Below, piece after piece: positions 29,530 through 41,368 of a DNA stretch of 64,000 nt. The position numbers and the translations under genes were made by a program. The notes beneath the pieces were generated by a model. The model made no database searches, had not been told where the DNA came from, and was given only the letters and a program-made list of their open reading frames with translations. Location of the stretch: assembly GCA_023014485.1 (NCBI GenBank), contig JAJOZX010000880.1, forward strand, positions 257,501 to 321,500, written 5' to 3'. Source of the DNA: Bathynomus jamesi. Taxonomy: Eukaryota; Arthropoda; Malacostraca; Isopoda; Cirolanidae. The first letter of the stretch is position 1. Each line of letters opens with the position of its first letter.

Positions 29530-32071
29530 GGTGGTCCCCGATTTATGCGGTAGTTAGGTTCCTGGAAATTGCCGCATAAAGTGAAATCGCATAAATCGAA
29601 AGCGGTAATCCCATAGAAATCCATGTTATAAATTTTGATAGGTTCCCAAACCAATCATCGAAGACATATTACTCTTACTAAAGAGCTAAAATACGATATG
29701 TTTATATATAATGCAAGATTAAATTCAAATAAATAAAGCAACCAGCTAAACCAATAATTGTACAAAAACACAATGTTTAATCTTACCTTACACATATTCA
29801 GTCGATCATTACAGGGAGGGTTTGGTTGAGTAAAGATGTCTTCTTAATTCATAATTCCTTAATAGTATGTACGTAATGAAGTATTTACAAAGTCTATGTA
29901 CAAAGGACACTGAATGGAGGATTTAGTAGTTATCTGAAGAAACTTCTTGCGCGGATGACGAGGGAACGTAAGTGGCAGATGTTGATGGCTTAGGGTCCTT
30001 CGGATTATGTTCCGCGAGAAACTGGTCCAAGCTAAGGTGCTTCGCGTTTCGGACTTTGTCGTCGAGCATGATTTGGTAGCGAGCTACATCAGCTTCGACT
30101 GCTCGTCGGACCTTGCTGCTTCTCGCGAAATCGAAGTCCTCTTCGGATAGAATATCGAGAGCCGAATTAAGCTTTTGAAAGAACTCGCGAAGTTTCTGTA
30201 CTGTGAACACCTTTGGAACAGTCATGCTGGCCTCTGGGTCGGAAACCTCCTCTTCACTATATTTCTCCATTTGGTCTAGATCCTCAGTGGTCAGATCAGT
30301 TTCATCGGCTTCAAGGACTTCAAGGACGTCATTTTCTTCCATATCGTCGAAGCCGGCCCTCTTGACCAAACTAAGAATTTCCTTTCTTGCGGCAGAAATA
30401 TTTTTAGCCATTTTAAAGTCTCTGAATGACTCCACACACTCGGGCCAAATTTTTCGCCATGCACCATTCATGCATGATTGGGAGACTTCACTCCAGCTTT
30501 CAGAAATTGCGTCAATGGCATCCTTTATGTTGAAAGACTTCCAATAGTCCCTGATGGAGGGTCTGCCCTCGCCATCAGTAGCGTGAATTAGTTTCTTGAA
30601 AGTATTTCGCAAATAATATGACTTGAAGGTTGCTATAACTCCCTGGTCCATAGGCTGGATGAGTGAAGTGGTGTTTTGAGGCAAAAACAACACTTTAATA
30701 TTCTCGGAGAAGTCTACAACACACTGAGGGTGCGCGGGAGAATTATCGATAAGCAAGAGGATCTTAAAAACTAAATTCTCTTTGATGCAATATTTCTGAA
30801 GCTCATCATGCAATTTCAAGTGAAACCATTCTAGGAAAATGTTGCCAGTCATCCACGCCGATTTTACTGTACGCCACCACACTGGAAGATGAGATTTGGA
30901 ATAGCTCTTGAGTGCCCGGGGATTCTCCGAATGATAGATCATCAAAGGCTTAAGTTTGTAATCCCCCGCAGCATTTCCTCCAAGAAGCAGGGTGCAGCGG
31001 TCCTTTGCAACTTTAAATCCTGGTGCCGTCTTCTCTTCCATGGCAATGAAGGTTCTTGAAGGCATCCGCTTCCAATACAGCTCAGTCTCATCGACATTAA
31101 AAACTTGTTTTGGACTGTATCCTCCATCCTCAATGATCTTCTTCAACTTTTCTAGGATTGCCTTTGGAGCCGCCTCATCTGCCTGAGCAGCCTCTCCAGT
31201 CAATTTAATATTATGGAGTTTAGCTCTCCCCTTAAAACGATGGAACCATCCGTGGCTGGCGTTGAATGGCTTTATCTCTGGATCATCTGATTCGACTTTG
31301 AGATCCTCATACAAAGATTTGGCCTTCTCCGCAATAACTCCAGAAGTCAAGGAAAGTTTCTTTGGTTTTTGGTTTCGATCCACGATGCTAATAAACGTTC
31401 CATATCTTCCATCACATTACTCCTTGTATAACTAACAATTGATGCTGTCAATGGACGCACGCATTTAACTGATTCTTTAATTTTACTTGCATTGTCTCTA
31501 ATGGCTCTAATCGTTGACTCGCCTAGGCCTGTAGAACGGGCTACGTCAAGAATACGGTCACCTTTTTCAAGTTTATTAATTACTTCAATCTTCTCAGTAA
31601 GTGTGATTGATTTGCGCTTTCTCTTAACTTTGGTGGATTGAGGAAGAGCACGTTTCATTGGGGGCACCATTATAATGTTTTACAATTCAATAAATCATTA
31701 AAACAACACACGATACAGAAATGACCACCACCTATGGCTTCCTTGTTCGAACTAGCCTGTGTTGCCAACTTGCCATTTGCAGGGTACCCAGGGTACCCAG
31801 GGTACCAAGTGACGTAATGAATTACTCAATTTTTCTTTTCGAAAATAAAATTTTCATGTTTTTAAAAGAAAATTATTCAAGTTAGTATAATACATATGTC
31901 AAAATAATGTAAAACCAGTAAAAATATAAACCAAACTACAATCATTTATTTGATTAATGACTGTTTTTAAACATTGTTGGCAACTTCACAACCGAAAAGT
32001 TGGCTGAAAATGAATCGCATAAAAGTGAAAGTGGTAGTAATTCGTCAACCGCATAAACCGGGGGGGCCACC
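29530..32071 (-). mobile_element. Tigger (pogo) transposon, 2.5 kb
   Basis: Inverted ends begin GGTGGTCCCCGATTTATGCG (the right end has extra Gs in its run). TA is duplicated at 29528-29529 and 32072-32073. The minus strand encodes a near-complete pogo/Tigger transposase. A tandem GGTACCCAG motif lies upstream of the gene at 31782-31806. Confidence 0.95.
29923..31670 (-). pseudogene. Tigger transposase, one frameshift from intact
   Basis: The ATG at 31668-31670 begins MVPPMKRALPQSTKVKRKRK. An N-terminal CENP-B/pogo helix-turn-helix follows (TEKIEVINKLEKGDRILDVA, then STIRAIRDN). Near 31366-31383 the frame shifts after ERLLASWIE into RNQKPKKLSLTSGV, the second CENP-B-type DNA-binding part. 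The DDE domain shows FNVDETELYWKRMPSRTF (first Asp), LLLIDNSPAHP (second Asp) and LIQPMDQGVIATF (third Asp), with 32 residues between the last two, as expected for Tigger. An acidic tail follows. Total coding length is about 582 residues, full size. Apart from the single shift I see no disabling change. Confidence 0.93.
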
Positions 32072-32073
32072 TA

Positions 32074-32190
32074 GTAAATGGCAAATACTAAAGTTTTTCT
32101 TTTTCATGATGTAAGCCCAACGCGGGCAACGGGTAACTGGCAGAGAGGCCCCAAAATACAGCTTCCCTCTCTACATTAATATCCCGATTG
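32074..32190 (+). repeat. Repeat R1, right half of interrupted copy
   Basis: Continues the copy that ends at 29527. GTAAATGGCAAATAC and CCAACGCGGGCAACGG match the inverted copy at 505-600. Confidence 0.8.
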
Positions 32191-32264
32191 ATGAGAACAC
32201 CGAAATAATTTTAAATTAATTTGAGATAATTCTTCAATTAACGAATTCAGTAAATTTATGGGAT

Positions 32265-32462
32265 CTGAAGATCAGGGCCCCCAGCCTTCTTTAGTTAGCT
32301 TTATAAGGCTAACTAACGAAAATATCACGACCTAACCTAACCAATCGTCAAGGGCATACAGTTGACCTAACGAGTGGTTAGGTTAGGGTCGTGATATTTT
32401 CGTTAGTTAGCCTTATAAGCTTATAAGGCTAACTAAAGAAGGCTGGGGGCCATGATCTTCAG
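32265..32462. repeat. Palindromic repeat P1, copy 2
   Basis: Same arm core as 23275-23473. The loop reads TCAAGGGCATACAGTTGACC, the reverse complement of the loop of copy 1 apart from one base. The outer inverted ends (CTGAAGATCAGGGCCCCCAG) are unique to this copy. The right arm carries an extra TTATAAGC. Confidence 0.92.
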
Positions 32463-33045
32463 GTGATCCAATTTATGACTCAAACTATTTGAGATTTGTA
32501 CTAAAGATGGCATTTCCCTATTTAATAATACCCACTATTATATTAAAAATGGATTTGGTATGGGCACACCTTTGGGTGACCTTTGGCCTTGCTAATATAT
32601 TTGTTTTATCATAAGAAAATATGGCTTGGTCATATAAACCAATATTCTACCGTAGGTATAAATGGATAGTATTTTTTACTGTTCATATCCCCAGACCATA
32701 TCCATGGTCAATTTAAAGATAATTTAATAGCAAGTACGTAACATTAACTTTACTACAGAAATACAAGAAAATTGTACTTTACCTTTTTTAGATGTGAAAG
32801 TGAGCGCGTCCAATGGACAGTTTCACACCTCCACCTAAAGTAAACCCACCTTCACGGTGGCACGCAGTTCGACAAGTTTTCCCAATTAAAATATAAAATC
32901 AACCTAATTCAAAGTGCTAATTTATGGAGGTTATAAAATTGGTTCAACTTGTATACATCATTTTACCAAGAAATAGTATTCTAACTTAGAGAAGCCTTTT
33001 AGTAATAATTTAGCCCCACCTCGTCTTCTCTATCCTTGTATAATT
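32463..33045. other. No gene seen
   Basis: AT-rich, no recognised family. Confidence 0.45.
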
Positions 33046-33047
33046 TA

Positions 33048-33708
33048 GGGTGGATCGATTTTACATTTTTTTCGATTTCCATATTCTAATAGAGACAAAA
33101 ACTTGCGCATGCATGAGAAAATAGCCTCTGCAAAATCTTAGCTTAATAGGTAATCATCTTCTGCCCCCGGCAGAGCGATGAAAATCATATTTTAGTGTCA
33201 AAAACGTATTTTTAACCCTAGCCTAGAGTCATAAAATTTTGCGTGTGTGTTATTTCATGCCTAAGCAACGATATAAATGCTATGGGAAATATATAAATGC
33301 ATTATTTAAGACAAAGAGCCGATCTGAAAATATGTATAATATACATATTTCAGATCGGATCTGAAAATATGTATATATACATATTTTCAGATCGGATCTG
33401 AAATATGTATAATATACATATTTTTCAGATCGCTCTTTGCCTTAAATAATGCATTTATATATTTCCCATAGCATTTAGATCGTTGCTTAGGCATGAAATA
33501 ACACACACGCAAAATTTTAATGACCCTAGGCTAGGGTTTTAAAAATACGTTTTTGACTACTAAAATATGATTTTCATCGCTCTGCCGGGGCCAGAAGATG
33601 ATTACCTATTAAGCTAAGATTTGCAGAGGCTATTTTTCTCATGCATGCGCAAGTTTTTTGTCTCTATTAGAATATGGAAATCGAAAAAAATGTAAAATCG
33701 ATCCACCC
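33048..33708. mobile_element. 661-bp near-perfect palindrome (foldback MITE)
   Basis: Two arms of about 320 bp starting GGGTGGATCGATTTTACAT, with TA on both outer sides. The arms differ at only a handful of positions. The centre is a smaller set of nested repeats of CAGATCGGATCTGAAA with TATGTATAATATACATA between. No open frame. The TA flanks suggest a Tc1/mariner-type origin, which is inference. Confidence 0.92.
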
Positions 33709-33710
33709 TA

Positions 33711-34503
33711 TTGTATATAGGCTACGCAACTTCTTAAAATCTATTCAAATCAAATCGCTATATACTTACTAACAATGCCAAAGCGGCTCATATATTTTAA
33801 GATCCCTTACGCAGGTCATGAGTTTTATTCTTGGCTGTAAATTCTTAAACTTGCTAAAATGTTTTATCCCCAGATTAACCTCAGATGTATATTTAACCCA
33901 TACTTTACGATCAATAGCATTTTTAGACACAAAGAACCAGCACCCTCTCTCTTTACGTTCGTCAGTTGTTTGTAATTACAACTGTAGCGGATGCGTATCT
34001 ACTTATATTGATAGCTCCTGCCATCAATTAATCACTAGAATAGATGAATATAAAACTCCTGGAGTTATAACTCCTACTCGGAGTAGGAAGGAGCACTCAT
34101 ACGGGTCTCCCCACTCGCTATCCCAACTCAGTCGAACACAAGAACCCACGCGGAACTGTCAAATCACCGAACAGAGTGAAACAGTTTCAAAATAGTGTCC
34201 TCCAATAATTATGATAATGTTAATGGTTTACGCCTTTTGAAGACTATTTCAAATACTAAGCCAATCTTAATGACGTAATACCCTTCACTATCCTTAGGTA
34301 AGGTTAGTTTTTCTTTCAGTTTGATCAAGTATTTTTAATTTGATTTTTGTACATTTAATGTGAATCTTTGTTTTAAGGTTGCATTTTTATATATTTTATT
34401 TTATTTATAACCCTTATTAAGGTTGAATTTTAACGTTTTATTCATGAATAAAACAAAAAATTAAACCTTTACACGGGTTATAAATAAAATACATCAGTAT
34501 ATA
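33711..34503. other. No gene recognised
   Basis: A 125-codon frame at 33818-34195 has no recognised family. AAATAAAATACATC and GTTTTATTCATG form a weak inverted pair near 34380-34500. Confidence 0.4.
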
Positions 34504-34558
34504 CATGGTGTCCCAGAAGTTCTTGTACATTATGGGGCAGGAGTTTTGGGACACACTG
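34504..34558. mobile_element. Tiny CATGGTG-ended MITE
   Basis: 55 bp with ends CATGGTGTCCCAGAAGTTC and TTTTGGGACACACTG, flanked by TA. A mutated CAGGGTG-type terminus. Confidence 0.65.
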
Positions 34559-34560
34559 TA

Positions 34561-35959
34561 TATACGCCAAATGCCAAAACAGTTTTACACCGAGTCTCAT
34601 TGCATGAGTGAGTGAATAATGTTTAATTATAAAATAAAATTGTAAAATTGGACTATTTATTTTTATTTAATTTGACCCTTAAGATTTAGGCTTTACTGGG
34701 CTCTCTAATTAAAGCTAAAAACATCGCTTTATAAATAGTTATAATTAATTAGTAATGTATAATCCATGAGTAAGAAACATTAATTAATTTCAAATACATG
34801 AACGAACTAGTAGTTAAAAATTAGACAATTAATTTAAATCATTGTGACGTCATTAAAGTCATTGCATAGTTATTTATTTTTTTATGTATTAATTTATTCA
34901 TAAAATAAATACTATAATGTGTGTTGTTACAATAATACTGTCAAGTGTCATTTTAGACGATAGGCCTACGCCGTGGCAAGCCTAGTTCATATCCAACAGG
35001 TTTACATATAAACTAAACGTATATACTGTCAAACATTATGTACACGCGCGTCTGTATAAGCTTCAATCGCTTTCTTCATTCATAAAATTCTCCAAATGGC
35101 AACCTTTAGTTGGGTGAAAGTAGTTTCCATGGCAACGGAACCCAATCTGTTGCTTCAAATTAAGCTTTTCTTAGCGTTCACCGACGCGAACTCGCTGTGT
35201 CGTACGTATATGAACAAAGTAAACGGTGCCGCCATGAGACTTCGCAACGTAGATTTGAGCAGTGCCATGGAATGATGTGGCACTCTTGAGACGAGGATGG
35301 TATTGCGCCCGCTGTGACCCTTCGGACAAAAGCATTTTAAAGTTTTATTTAAATTTATGAGTACTTTCTCTTCCAGCGAAACCAAGATTTTCATTTCATC
35401 CGAAGAAACTTAAGGTCAAAACAGTCAACCAACCAAACCCACACGCATGGGGCTTACTTCTATCGTAAAGAGCCTATTATAAAACTTCAAATCCTAAGCA
35501 TGTTATTAGTTGTGTAGGCCTAAACTGGCACTGCGAAGCTAAAAGAAAACACTTTATCAAAGGTACATCATAGTGATAACCCTACTCTAAGTTATGGCAC
35601 CAAATAGGACCGGAAACTTGCCTGTTCGCAATTCAGAATAAACCAAACAATGAAATCCAAACAAAAGCCTATGCAGGAATACAATTCTTTATTTTGTTGA
35701 ATTCAATTAAGGCCTATTTAAAGACTTGTGTAACAAACGACTCGGAAACCAACCAACGCCTGAATGGTTATTGGCCTATACGAAACTCATACATACAACG
35801 ATTCCACGCAGGTCCTACTGTTACAACCTAATGGGTAATTTTTTCATATATTTCACAATTTATTTAAAATATTTGTATTTTAATTAACCGAAATCAAAGT
35901 ATAAATTTCTTACTGTACTTTTTTTACTTACGATGAATTGGTCCACTAGTGCGAAACGC
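34561..35959. other. Low-repeat DNA with X-box-like site
   Basis: No recognised gene. An 80-codon minus-strand frame at 35155-35394 is CpG-rich but unassigned. See the X-box-like motif at 35123. Confidence 0.4.
35123..35136 (+). promoter_or_regulatory. X-box-like (RFX) motif
   Basis: GTTTCCATGGCAAC fits the RFX consensus RYYNYY-N(1-3)-RRNRAC with a 2-base spacer. RFX sites usually lie just upstream of ciliary genes. No gene start is identified next to it, so it may be chance. Confidence 0.3.
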
Positions 35960-36183
35960 GCATCTATCCATATACATGCTCTATGTGACGTCCTTTCAGC
36001 CGCAAAATTTTGTTCGTGTGCAAAAAGTTAATGAGCCGAGAGGACATCGCAGAGAGCATGTTTTGCACTAGGGGACTAATTCCCCATGTGTAGAGAAAGT
36101 ACAGTGAAAATTTCATGCTTTTATTTGTTAGTAAAAAAATTACAAACCTTTTAAAGTGTCGTATGTTTAAAAACATCACCCGA
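35960..36183 (-). mobile_element. Family M2, half copy
   Basis: Ends AAAAACATCACCCGA, the complement of the M2 left terminus at 22618. It shares GCACTAGGGGACTAATTCCC and GAGCCGAGAGGACATC with that element. The opposite end is absent. Confidence 0.75.
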
Positions 36184-36273
36184 TATAAGCCTACCTTATT
36201 CTGTAAACTTATATAACACAATACATATATAGGTTCTGTTGCACACAGATATCGTTTAACAAGAAAACACACA

Positions 36274-36305
<32 letters not shown>

Positions 36306-37164
36306 ATTCAAAAGTGTAGTTCCATATGGAATATTTAGTAATTCATAAATGTTGAAAGTGAAAAACTGAACTTCGGGAAGCTGTTTGCACGAGTCAGTTT
36401 TCTTACATAAACTATTACGGACACTATAACATTCGAGTGGAGACGTTGGCACACAAGTTTTACACGCTTCACGTGACCCCAAAGAAAATGTGGAAATTCG
36501 AACGGTGTACCAACGTCTGTACTTAGATGTTATTCAATGACCAAAATACTTTATGCGAGAGAACTGGTATATATGTAAAATAATTCAAGTGGGGCCCGGA
36601 GGTTCAGCTCACTCTGTACGAGTCTAAATGCGAAATGAATGCTTCCGTAGAACAGCGACCGACCCCTTTACGTCTTGGATGACCTCTTTTAGAAGATAGC
36701 GTACTCTATTGCCACATTTCTGACACTGTCGCGAACCGAATAGAGACGGTCCACGGACCTCCAAAAGGTCTGCGAACCCCAGGACTCGATAATGAGTTAC
36801 GACTTCAAACGTAATTCATGCCCATCAACTACCATCTGCCATTATTCCCGAAAGCAGATGATTCACTGAACAAAATAACTACAGATGGTTTGATGATCAA
36901 CACAAATTGAGGACGGATCTATCGCAGATGGAATACGGACCAAGATACCATTGGCAAATTTGGAGCGTTATTTTTCCTGATGGAGAAAAAAAGGAGAGAA
37001 ATTGAGGCTTCTCTTCATCTTCAAGATTGGTGTCATCCAAATGTTCAAGCGATAAAAATGTACATATCAATTAATGCACACGATACAAACAGTACGACAA
37101 TAAGGATAAGTTCACATGTTTGAGTTTAGGTTTGGGTACCTCACTTTCCTTCTATATATATACA
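36184..37164. other. No gene seen; contains (GT)n at 36272-36305
   Basis: A CACACG/GTGTGT tract at 36266-36305 is the only simple feature. The rest is unassigned, with a slightly GC-richer block at 36600-36800. Confidence 0.45.
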
Positions 37165-37383
37165 CAGGGTGTTCTAAAATTACCTAGTAAACTTTTATGT
37201 CTGTCGATCAGTAGTCGGATGTCGTGAACAAGGTGTTCAAGTTGAAGGAAGACACTTTGAGCATCTAAAAAAAAAATTATTGTTGCTCTATCTCAAATAA
37301 AATTGTTACCATAAATATTGCATAATTTTTGTTAAGATATTACCTTCATAAAAAAGTTTACTAGGTAATTTTAGGACACCCTG
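37165..37383 (+). mobile_element. CAGGGTG MITE with transposase tail
   Basis: Inverted ends CAGGGTGTTCTAAAATTACC, right TA at 37384-37385. The plus strand reads CREQGVQVEGRHFEHL near 37210-37275, the C-terminal signature of mariner-like transposases of this group. Everything else is deleted. Confidence 0.85.
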
Positions 37384-37656
37384 TATAAATACCATATATA
37401 TACAGGGTGATTACATATGATTTCCCGATTTTAAACATTTATGAAAAACTAACAAAGCTACAGCGAAAAGCAAAATATACAAATAAAGAAAACCTCAAAA
37501 AGTTTCATTTACAAGCTATTGAAGTTCAATATGAACTCCTTTTGTGGCTCTGCACACATCAAAGCGGTATTCTGTTTCCCTCCATACTTTTTGTAGCATA
37601 TCATACTGAACTTTACTAACAGCCTCACGTATCTTTTCCTTCAAATGTTCCAAAGT

Positions 37657-39595
37657 TGTTGTTGTTGTTGTTGTTTGTTAGGCGATCAGCCCACCTTGAT
37701 CGAGCAAGCCGGCGGCACGCAGGTAACCGATCGCCCTCTCCGGAGTGGACCAGAGGTTCAGCGCACTAGTGGATGTTGTGTTGTGTTCTATGTTGTGCAA
37801 GAGCGGTACAGTGTCATAATGTGTTCAATTGTTTGTGGTGTGTCCTGGCACAGATGGCAGGTGTCGTCTGTGGAGTTGTCTAGTCTGTGTTTATATGTCT
37901 GTAAGTTGGGGTGATGTCCACATCGGAATCGTGCTAAGTTAACTCGATCCGATCTGCTCAGGCTGGTCTCTGACCTGTCAATGGGTGGCGGATTCGCACC
38001 TAGGACCGCATTCGGACCGAGTCGTGTCAGTGCTTTGTGGGTTAGGTGTGTGTGGTGTGTGTGTGTGTGCTTTCTGTACTGTGTGATGTTTGTGGGGCGT
38101 GGTATGGAATGGAGTATTTGGTTATAATGTGTCTCTGGTGATACGTTAATGGGGCGAGGTGTTAGTGCATGATTGTACATGTAGTGGCAAGGGTGTTGTG
38201 GGTTAATTGTCGCTGCTGCCATGAATTGTGTTCCCCTCATGTCTAAATGTTCCCTAACTTTCAGTATTTTGTTTGTGTCTGTGTTCATTCGTGTTGTTTG
38301 AGTGCATCCTGTAATGATACGAAGTGCGTTGTTTTGTATTGTCCGTAAGGTGTTTATGTGTGAGATAATGGGTGCCCAGCATGGGCTAGCATAGTCCATA
38401 ACTGAGCATATATTGTTTGTATACGAATGATGTTTTCTGCTGGTGTCCAAAGTTTGTGCATGTTAATACCCTAAGCGTGTTAAGTCTTGATGTACATTTG
38501 TTTTTAATGTCCTGAATGTGGTTTGCAAAAGATAATGATGTGTTGTATGTGACCCCAAGTATTTTGGTCCTGTGTGTGTGTGTGTGTGTGTGGAATGTTG
38601 GTGTTGTTTAGTGTAAGCTGTGGAGTTATCTGGTGTTCTTTTGTGTTGCTTGTTAGCAAGGTGATGGTTGATTTTGTGGGCGCTACTTTGAGTCTATTGT
38701 GTGCGAGCCAGTCTTGTATATGGTTTATGTATGTTTGTAGGTTATTTGTAGCGGTGTCGATGTTGTTGTGGGTGGATGTTAGAGTGATGTCATCTGCATA
38801 TAATGATAAGGTAAGCTTGTTATCTATGGGTGTTGGAATGTCATGCATGTATAAGTTGAAGTGTGTTGGTGAGAGAACAGAGCCTTGAGGGACCCCGTTC
38901 GGAAAAAGCTTGTTTTTGGATGACTTGCCATTAAATGTGACATGCGAGTATCTTCCTGAAAGATAGTTGCTCAGCCACTTTTTGGTGTGATTGTGCATGT
39001 TTGTTTTGAGTATTTTGTTTATGAGAGGGAAGCGTGCGATAGCATCAAATGCTTTACTAATGTCTATTGTTACTAATAGTGTACGTTGAGCTGGTCGTCT
39101 GGAGTTGATGCCATCCATGATGTGCTGCGTGAGGTTAGTGAGTAATGTCGTGGTTGAGTGGTGAGGTCTGAATCCATGTTGAGTAGACGATAGTGGAATG
39201 TGTGGGTTGGTGATTTGTAAGATTAGTCTTTGTTACTTTGGAAGGTGTGCACTGTGCATAGTAAAGTAATGGGTCTATAGGAAGCTGGTTCTGTTGGATT
39301 TTTGTTTGGTTTGAGTAGTGTAATAATTTTACCTTGTTTCCATATGTCAGGAATAATACAGTGTTGGTATGAATATGTGCTCATGTTTGTGAGAACTAGT
39401 ATTCCCTGTGGGCCCAAGTGTTTAAGGTGTAAGTTAGATATGTTGTCTGGTCCAGTAGCCTCCAAATTCTTAATGTTTTTGATGATCTTGGTGGTCTGGT
39501 CTGTATTGAAGGGTGTAATGGTCGTGTCGAGTCCGTAGGTTTTCTTGTGTCTGGCTGTTTGTCTGTCTGCATGTTTCTGGTTGTTGTCTGTTTAA
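37657..39595 (-). mobile_element. LINE-C inserted in a DNA transposon
   Basis: 5'-truncated non-LTR retrotransposon on the minus strand. Its 3' tail is (AAC)n, seen as GTTGTTGTTGTTGTTGTT at 37657-37676. It encodes the reverse transcriptase and C-terminal part of ORF2 in broken frames. A second copy is at 52669-53831. The target duplication could not be fixed. Confidence 0.9.
37690..39590 (-). pseudogene. LINE-C reverse transcriptase pseudogene
   Basis: Frames in order: GPDNISNLHLKHLGPQGI and ASYRPITLL (start of the RT domain), LLVTIDISKAFDAIARFPL (palm Asp), NGVPQGSVLSPTHFNLYM, LSLYADDITLTST with the catalytic YADD, then LRTIQNNALRIITGC, LARFRCGHHPNLQTYKHR, a CHLCQDTPQTIEHIM zinc-binding tail and finally an AIGYLRAAG-like end. 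This is the arrangement of Jockey-type LINEs. At least four frameshifts and a (GT)n slip near 38577 make it dead. Confidence 0.9.
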
Positions 39596-39910
39596 GTGAC
39601 ATCTTTATCGTTACCATTGGTGGAACAAAAACTTAATTTTTGACAGCTCCGGAGGAAGAAGTCAAGGTGGGTTAGACCGGGCGAACAAGCCGGCCAAGGA
39701 ATGGGTCCCCCAAGCCCGATCCAACGATCAGGCAATTGCTTTCATAAATGTTGTAATCTCAAAAGGAGCTCATACTGGATGGACTTCAATAACTGCAGAT
39801 AAAACTTTTTGGAGTTGTTCTTTATTTGTGTCTTGCTTTTCGCTGTAGTTTTGTTAGTTTTTTCTTAATAAATGTTTAAAATCGGGAAGATCATTTGTAA
39901 TCACCCGTTA

Positions 39911-40013
39911 TATATATCGGTGTGATAAATATTAAGTTTCGCGGAGACCAGTGTTTTTAACACTCAAAATCTGTTACAAAGATCGTCACTGGCCGAAATT
40001 GGTCACGTGAGGG

Positions 40014-40045
<32 letters not shown>

Positions 40046-40769
40046 AAAACGACCACCTAACCTAGTGTAATCTGATCTAGTGTTGTATAAATGTGAAGTG
40101 AAAAATGAATTGTTCTTAAAAAGAATTGTGATCGCTCGAGGAAGACTTACGTGACAAGGTCACGGCGAAACGACGTTTTGCATAAAAAATTAACATTTTT
40201 AACGAAATACGAAATATTAAGGCAGAAAATTAAAAATTAAAGTTAAAAATAACCTACGATGAAACCTGAAGAGCAGTGGATATCCGTGGTGGACACACAG
40301 ATAAGGGGTTAACGGGGTTGGAGGTCATTGTAGTAAAAGGCTAGGACATAAACCAAGATATATTTCTGGCCGTGAAATTGAATTTAAAGTAGAAAGGCCT
40401 GTGACACAGTAGGCCTACATCTGTCTCGTAGAAGGAATACCACTAAGATACAGTCCCCCAAAGAACTCCGAGGACGTAACGTTAAACTCGCCAAACCTTT
40501 CCTTCCACGAGAATGTAAACTAACGAAGAAGGCTCTCACGGACTTTAAGTTCGTTTTTGTTCACAAGATTCGGAAAACGAGTGAAAACGAGCCTCTCCCG
40601 TAAGCCAGGCTAATTCTGATTCATTTCTAACTCATTTTTCCCGTTGACCTTCTTTACAAATGTCAACTGACCAAACTTGTTTTTAAGTAAAATTATTTCC
40701 AAAATCATTCTTCTAAACAATGTCTTAACGCTCGCTTCAAGCCACAAATTTTTTAATATATTTTATATA
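39911..40769. other. No gene; poly-A and hairpin
   Basis: A 28-base A run at 40015-40042. A hairpin GTGACAAGGTCAC at 40151-40163 is followed by GGCGAAACGACG, similar in layout to the stem-plus-GAAA motifs in the palindromes at 47471 and 50082. Otherwise unassigned. Confidence 0.4.
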
Positions 40770-41017
40770 CAGGGTGTCCCATAAGTTCGGTATCATTGGA
40801 AAATTTATTTTAAATTAAATTTACAAAAGTAATACATTAAAATCAAAACAAATGTTCAAATCGATGTTCTGAGAACTTTTTTTTTTTTTTTTTTGGTTGC
40901 TAGTACAATAACACAATGGTTAATATGGTCCAATTGAGTTACACTCCTGAGGAAAAGGCCTCTGCCTCTTCCTCACTTTCATATTAGCCACTGCGTTATT
41001 CTACCGGCAGCAAAAGG
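40770..41017 (+). mobile_element. Family M1 transposon, left part
   Basis: Starts CAGGGTGTCCCATAAGTTCG after TA. It contains the transposase start ATGGTTAATATG (MVNMVQLSYTPEEKAS) at about 40917, then a stop. It ends in an inverted scrap (TTATTCTACCGGCAGCAAAA) beside a (CA)n tract; the right TIR is lost. Confidence 0.85.
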
Positions 41018-41367
41018 TAATATACACACACACACACACACACAAAATATATATACTGTATATCATAGTTGATCGATTGACTGCTGAAGCATGGTTGATA
41101 TCGTTGAATGTGGTTCATATTTGTGACAATTAAAATTGATGCAACAATATGTTAATAAAACAAAGGTTGGAATATACTGTTGTTTTTGCAGTTGCTTAAT
41201 AATATTTATATATATATATATATTTGATGTCTTCGAATGATGGTTCATGATCGACCTGTGGTCGACCCCTATGCAGCATCCCGCCTCATTTACAGGAATG
41301 GCGGAGGACAGAATTGGTTTCCACTCTCTTCCTGCCCTCATAGCTAGCTCAGCATGATTGATCAGAG

Positions 41368-41368
<1 letters not shown>

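Larger units (their letters stand above)
37403..39908 (-). mobile_element. Mariner-like transposon split by LINE-C
   Basis: Inverted ends of about 75 bp start CAGGGTGATTACATATGATT (right end imperfect: TCACCCGT), flanked by TA. Without LINE-C it is about 570 bp. The minus strand holds parts of a transposase: a WIGLGGPIPWPA...LDFFLR block at about 39640-39730 on one side of the LINE, and LEHLKEKIREAV...YRFDVCRATKGVHIELQ (stop near 37519) on the other. Confidence 0.9.

Noticed and set aside
30203..30547. 114-codon plus-strand frame inside Tigger
   Set aside because: Serine-rich antisense of the acidic tail of the transposase.
33818..34195. 125-codon plus-strand frame as a gene
   Set aside because: No family resemblance and no conserved start context; treated as chance.
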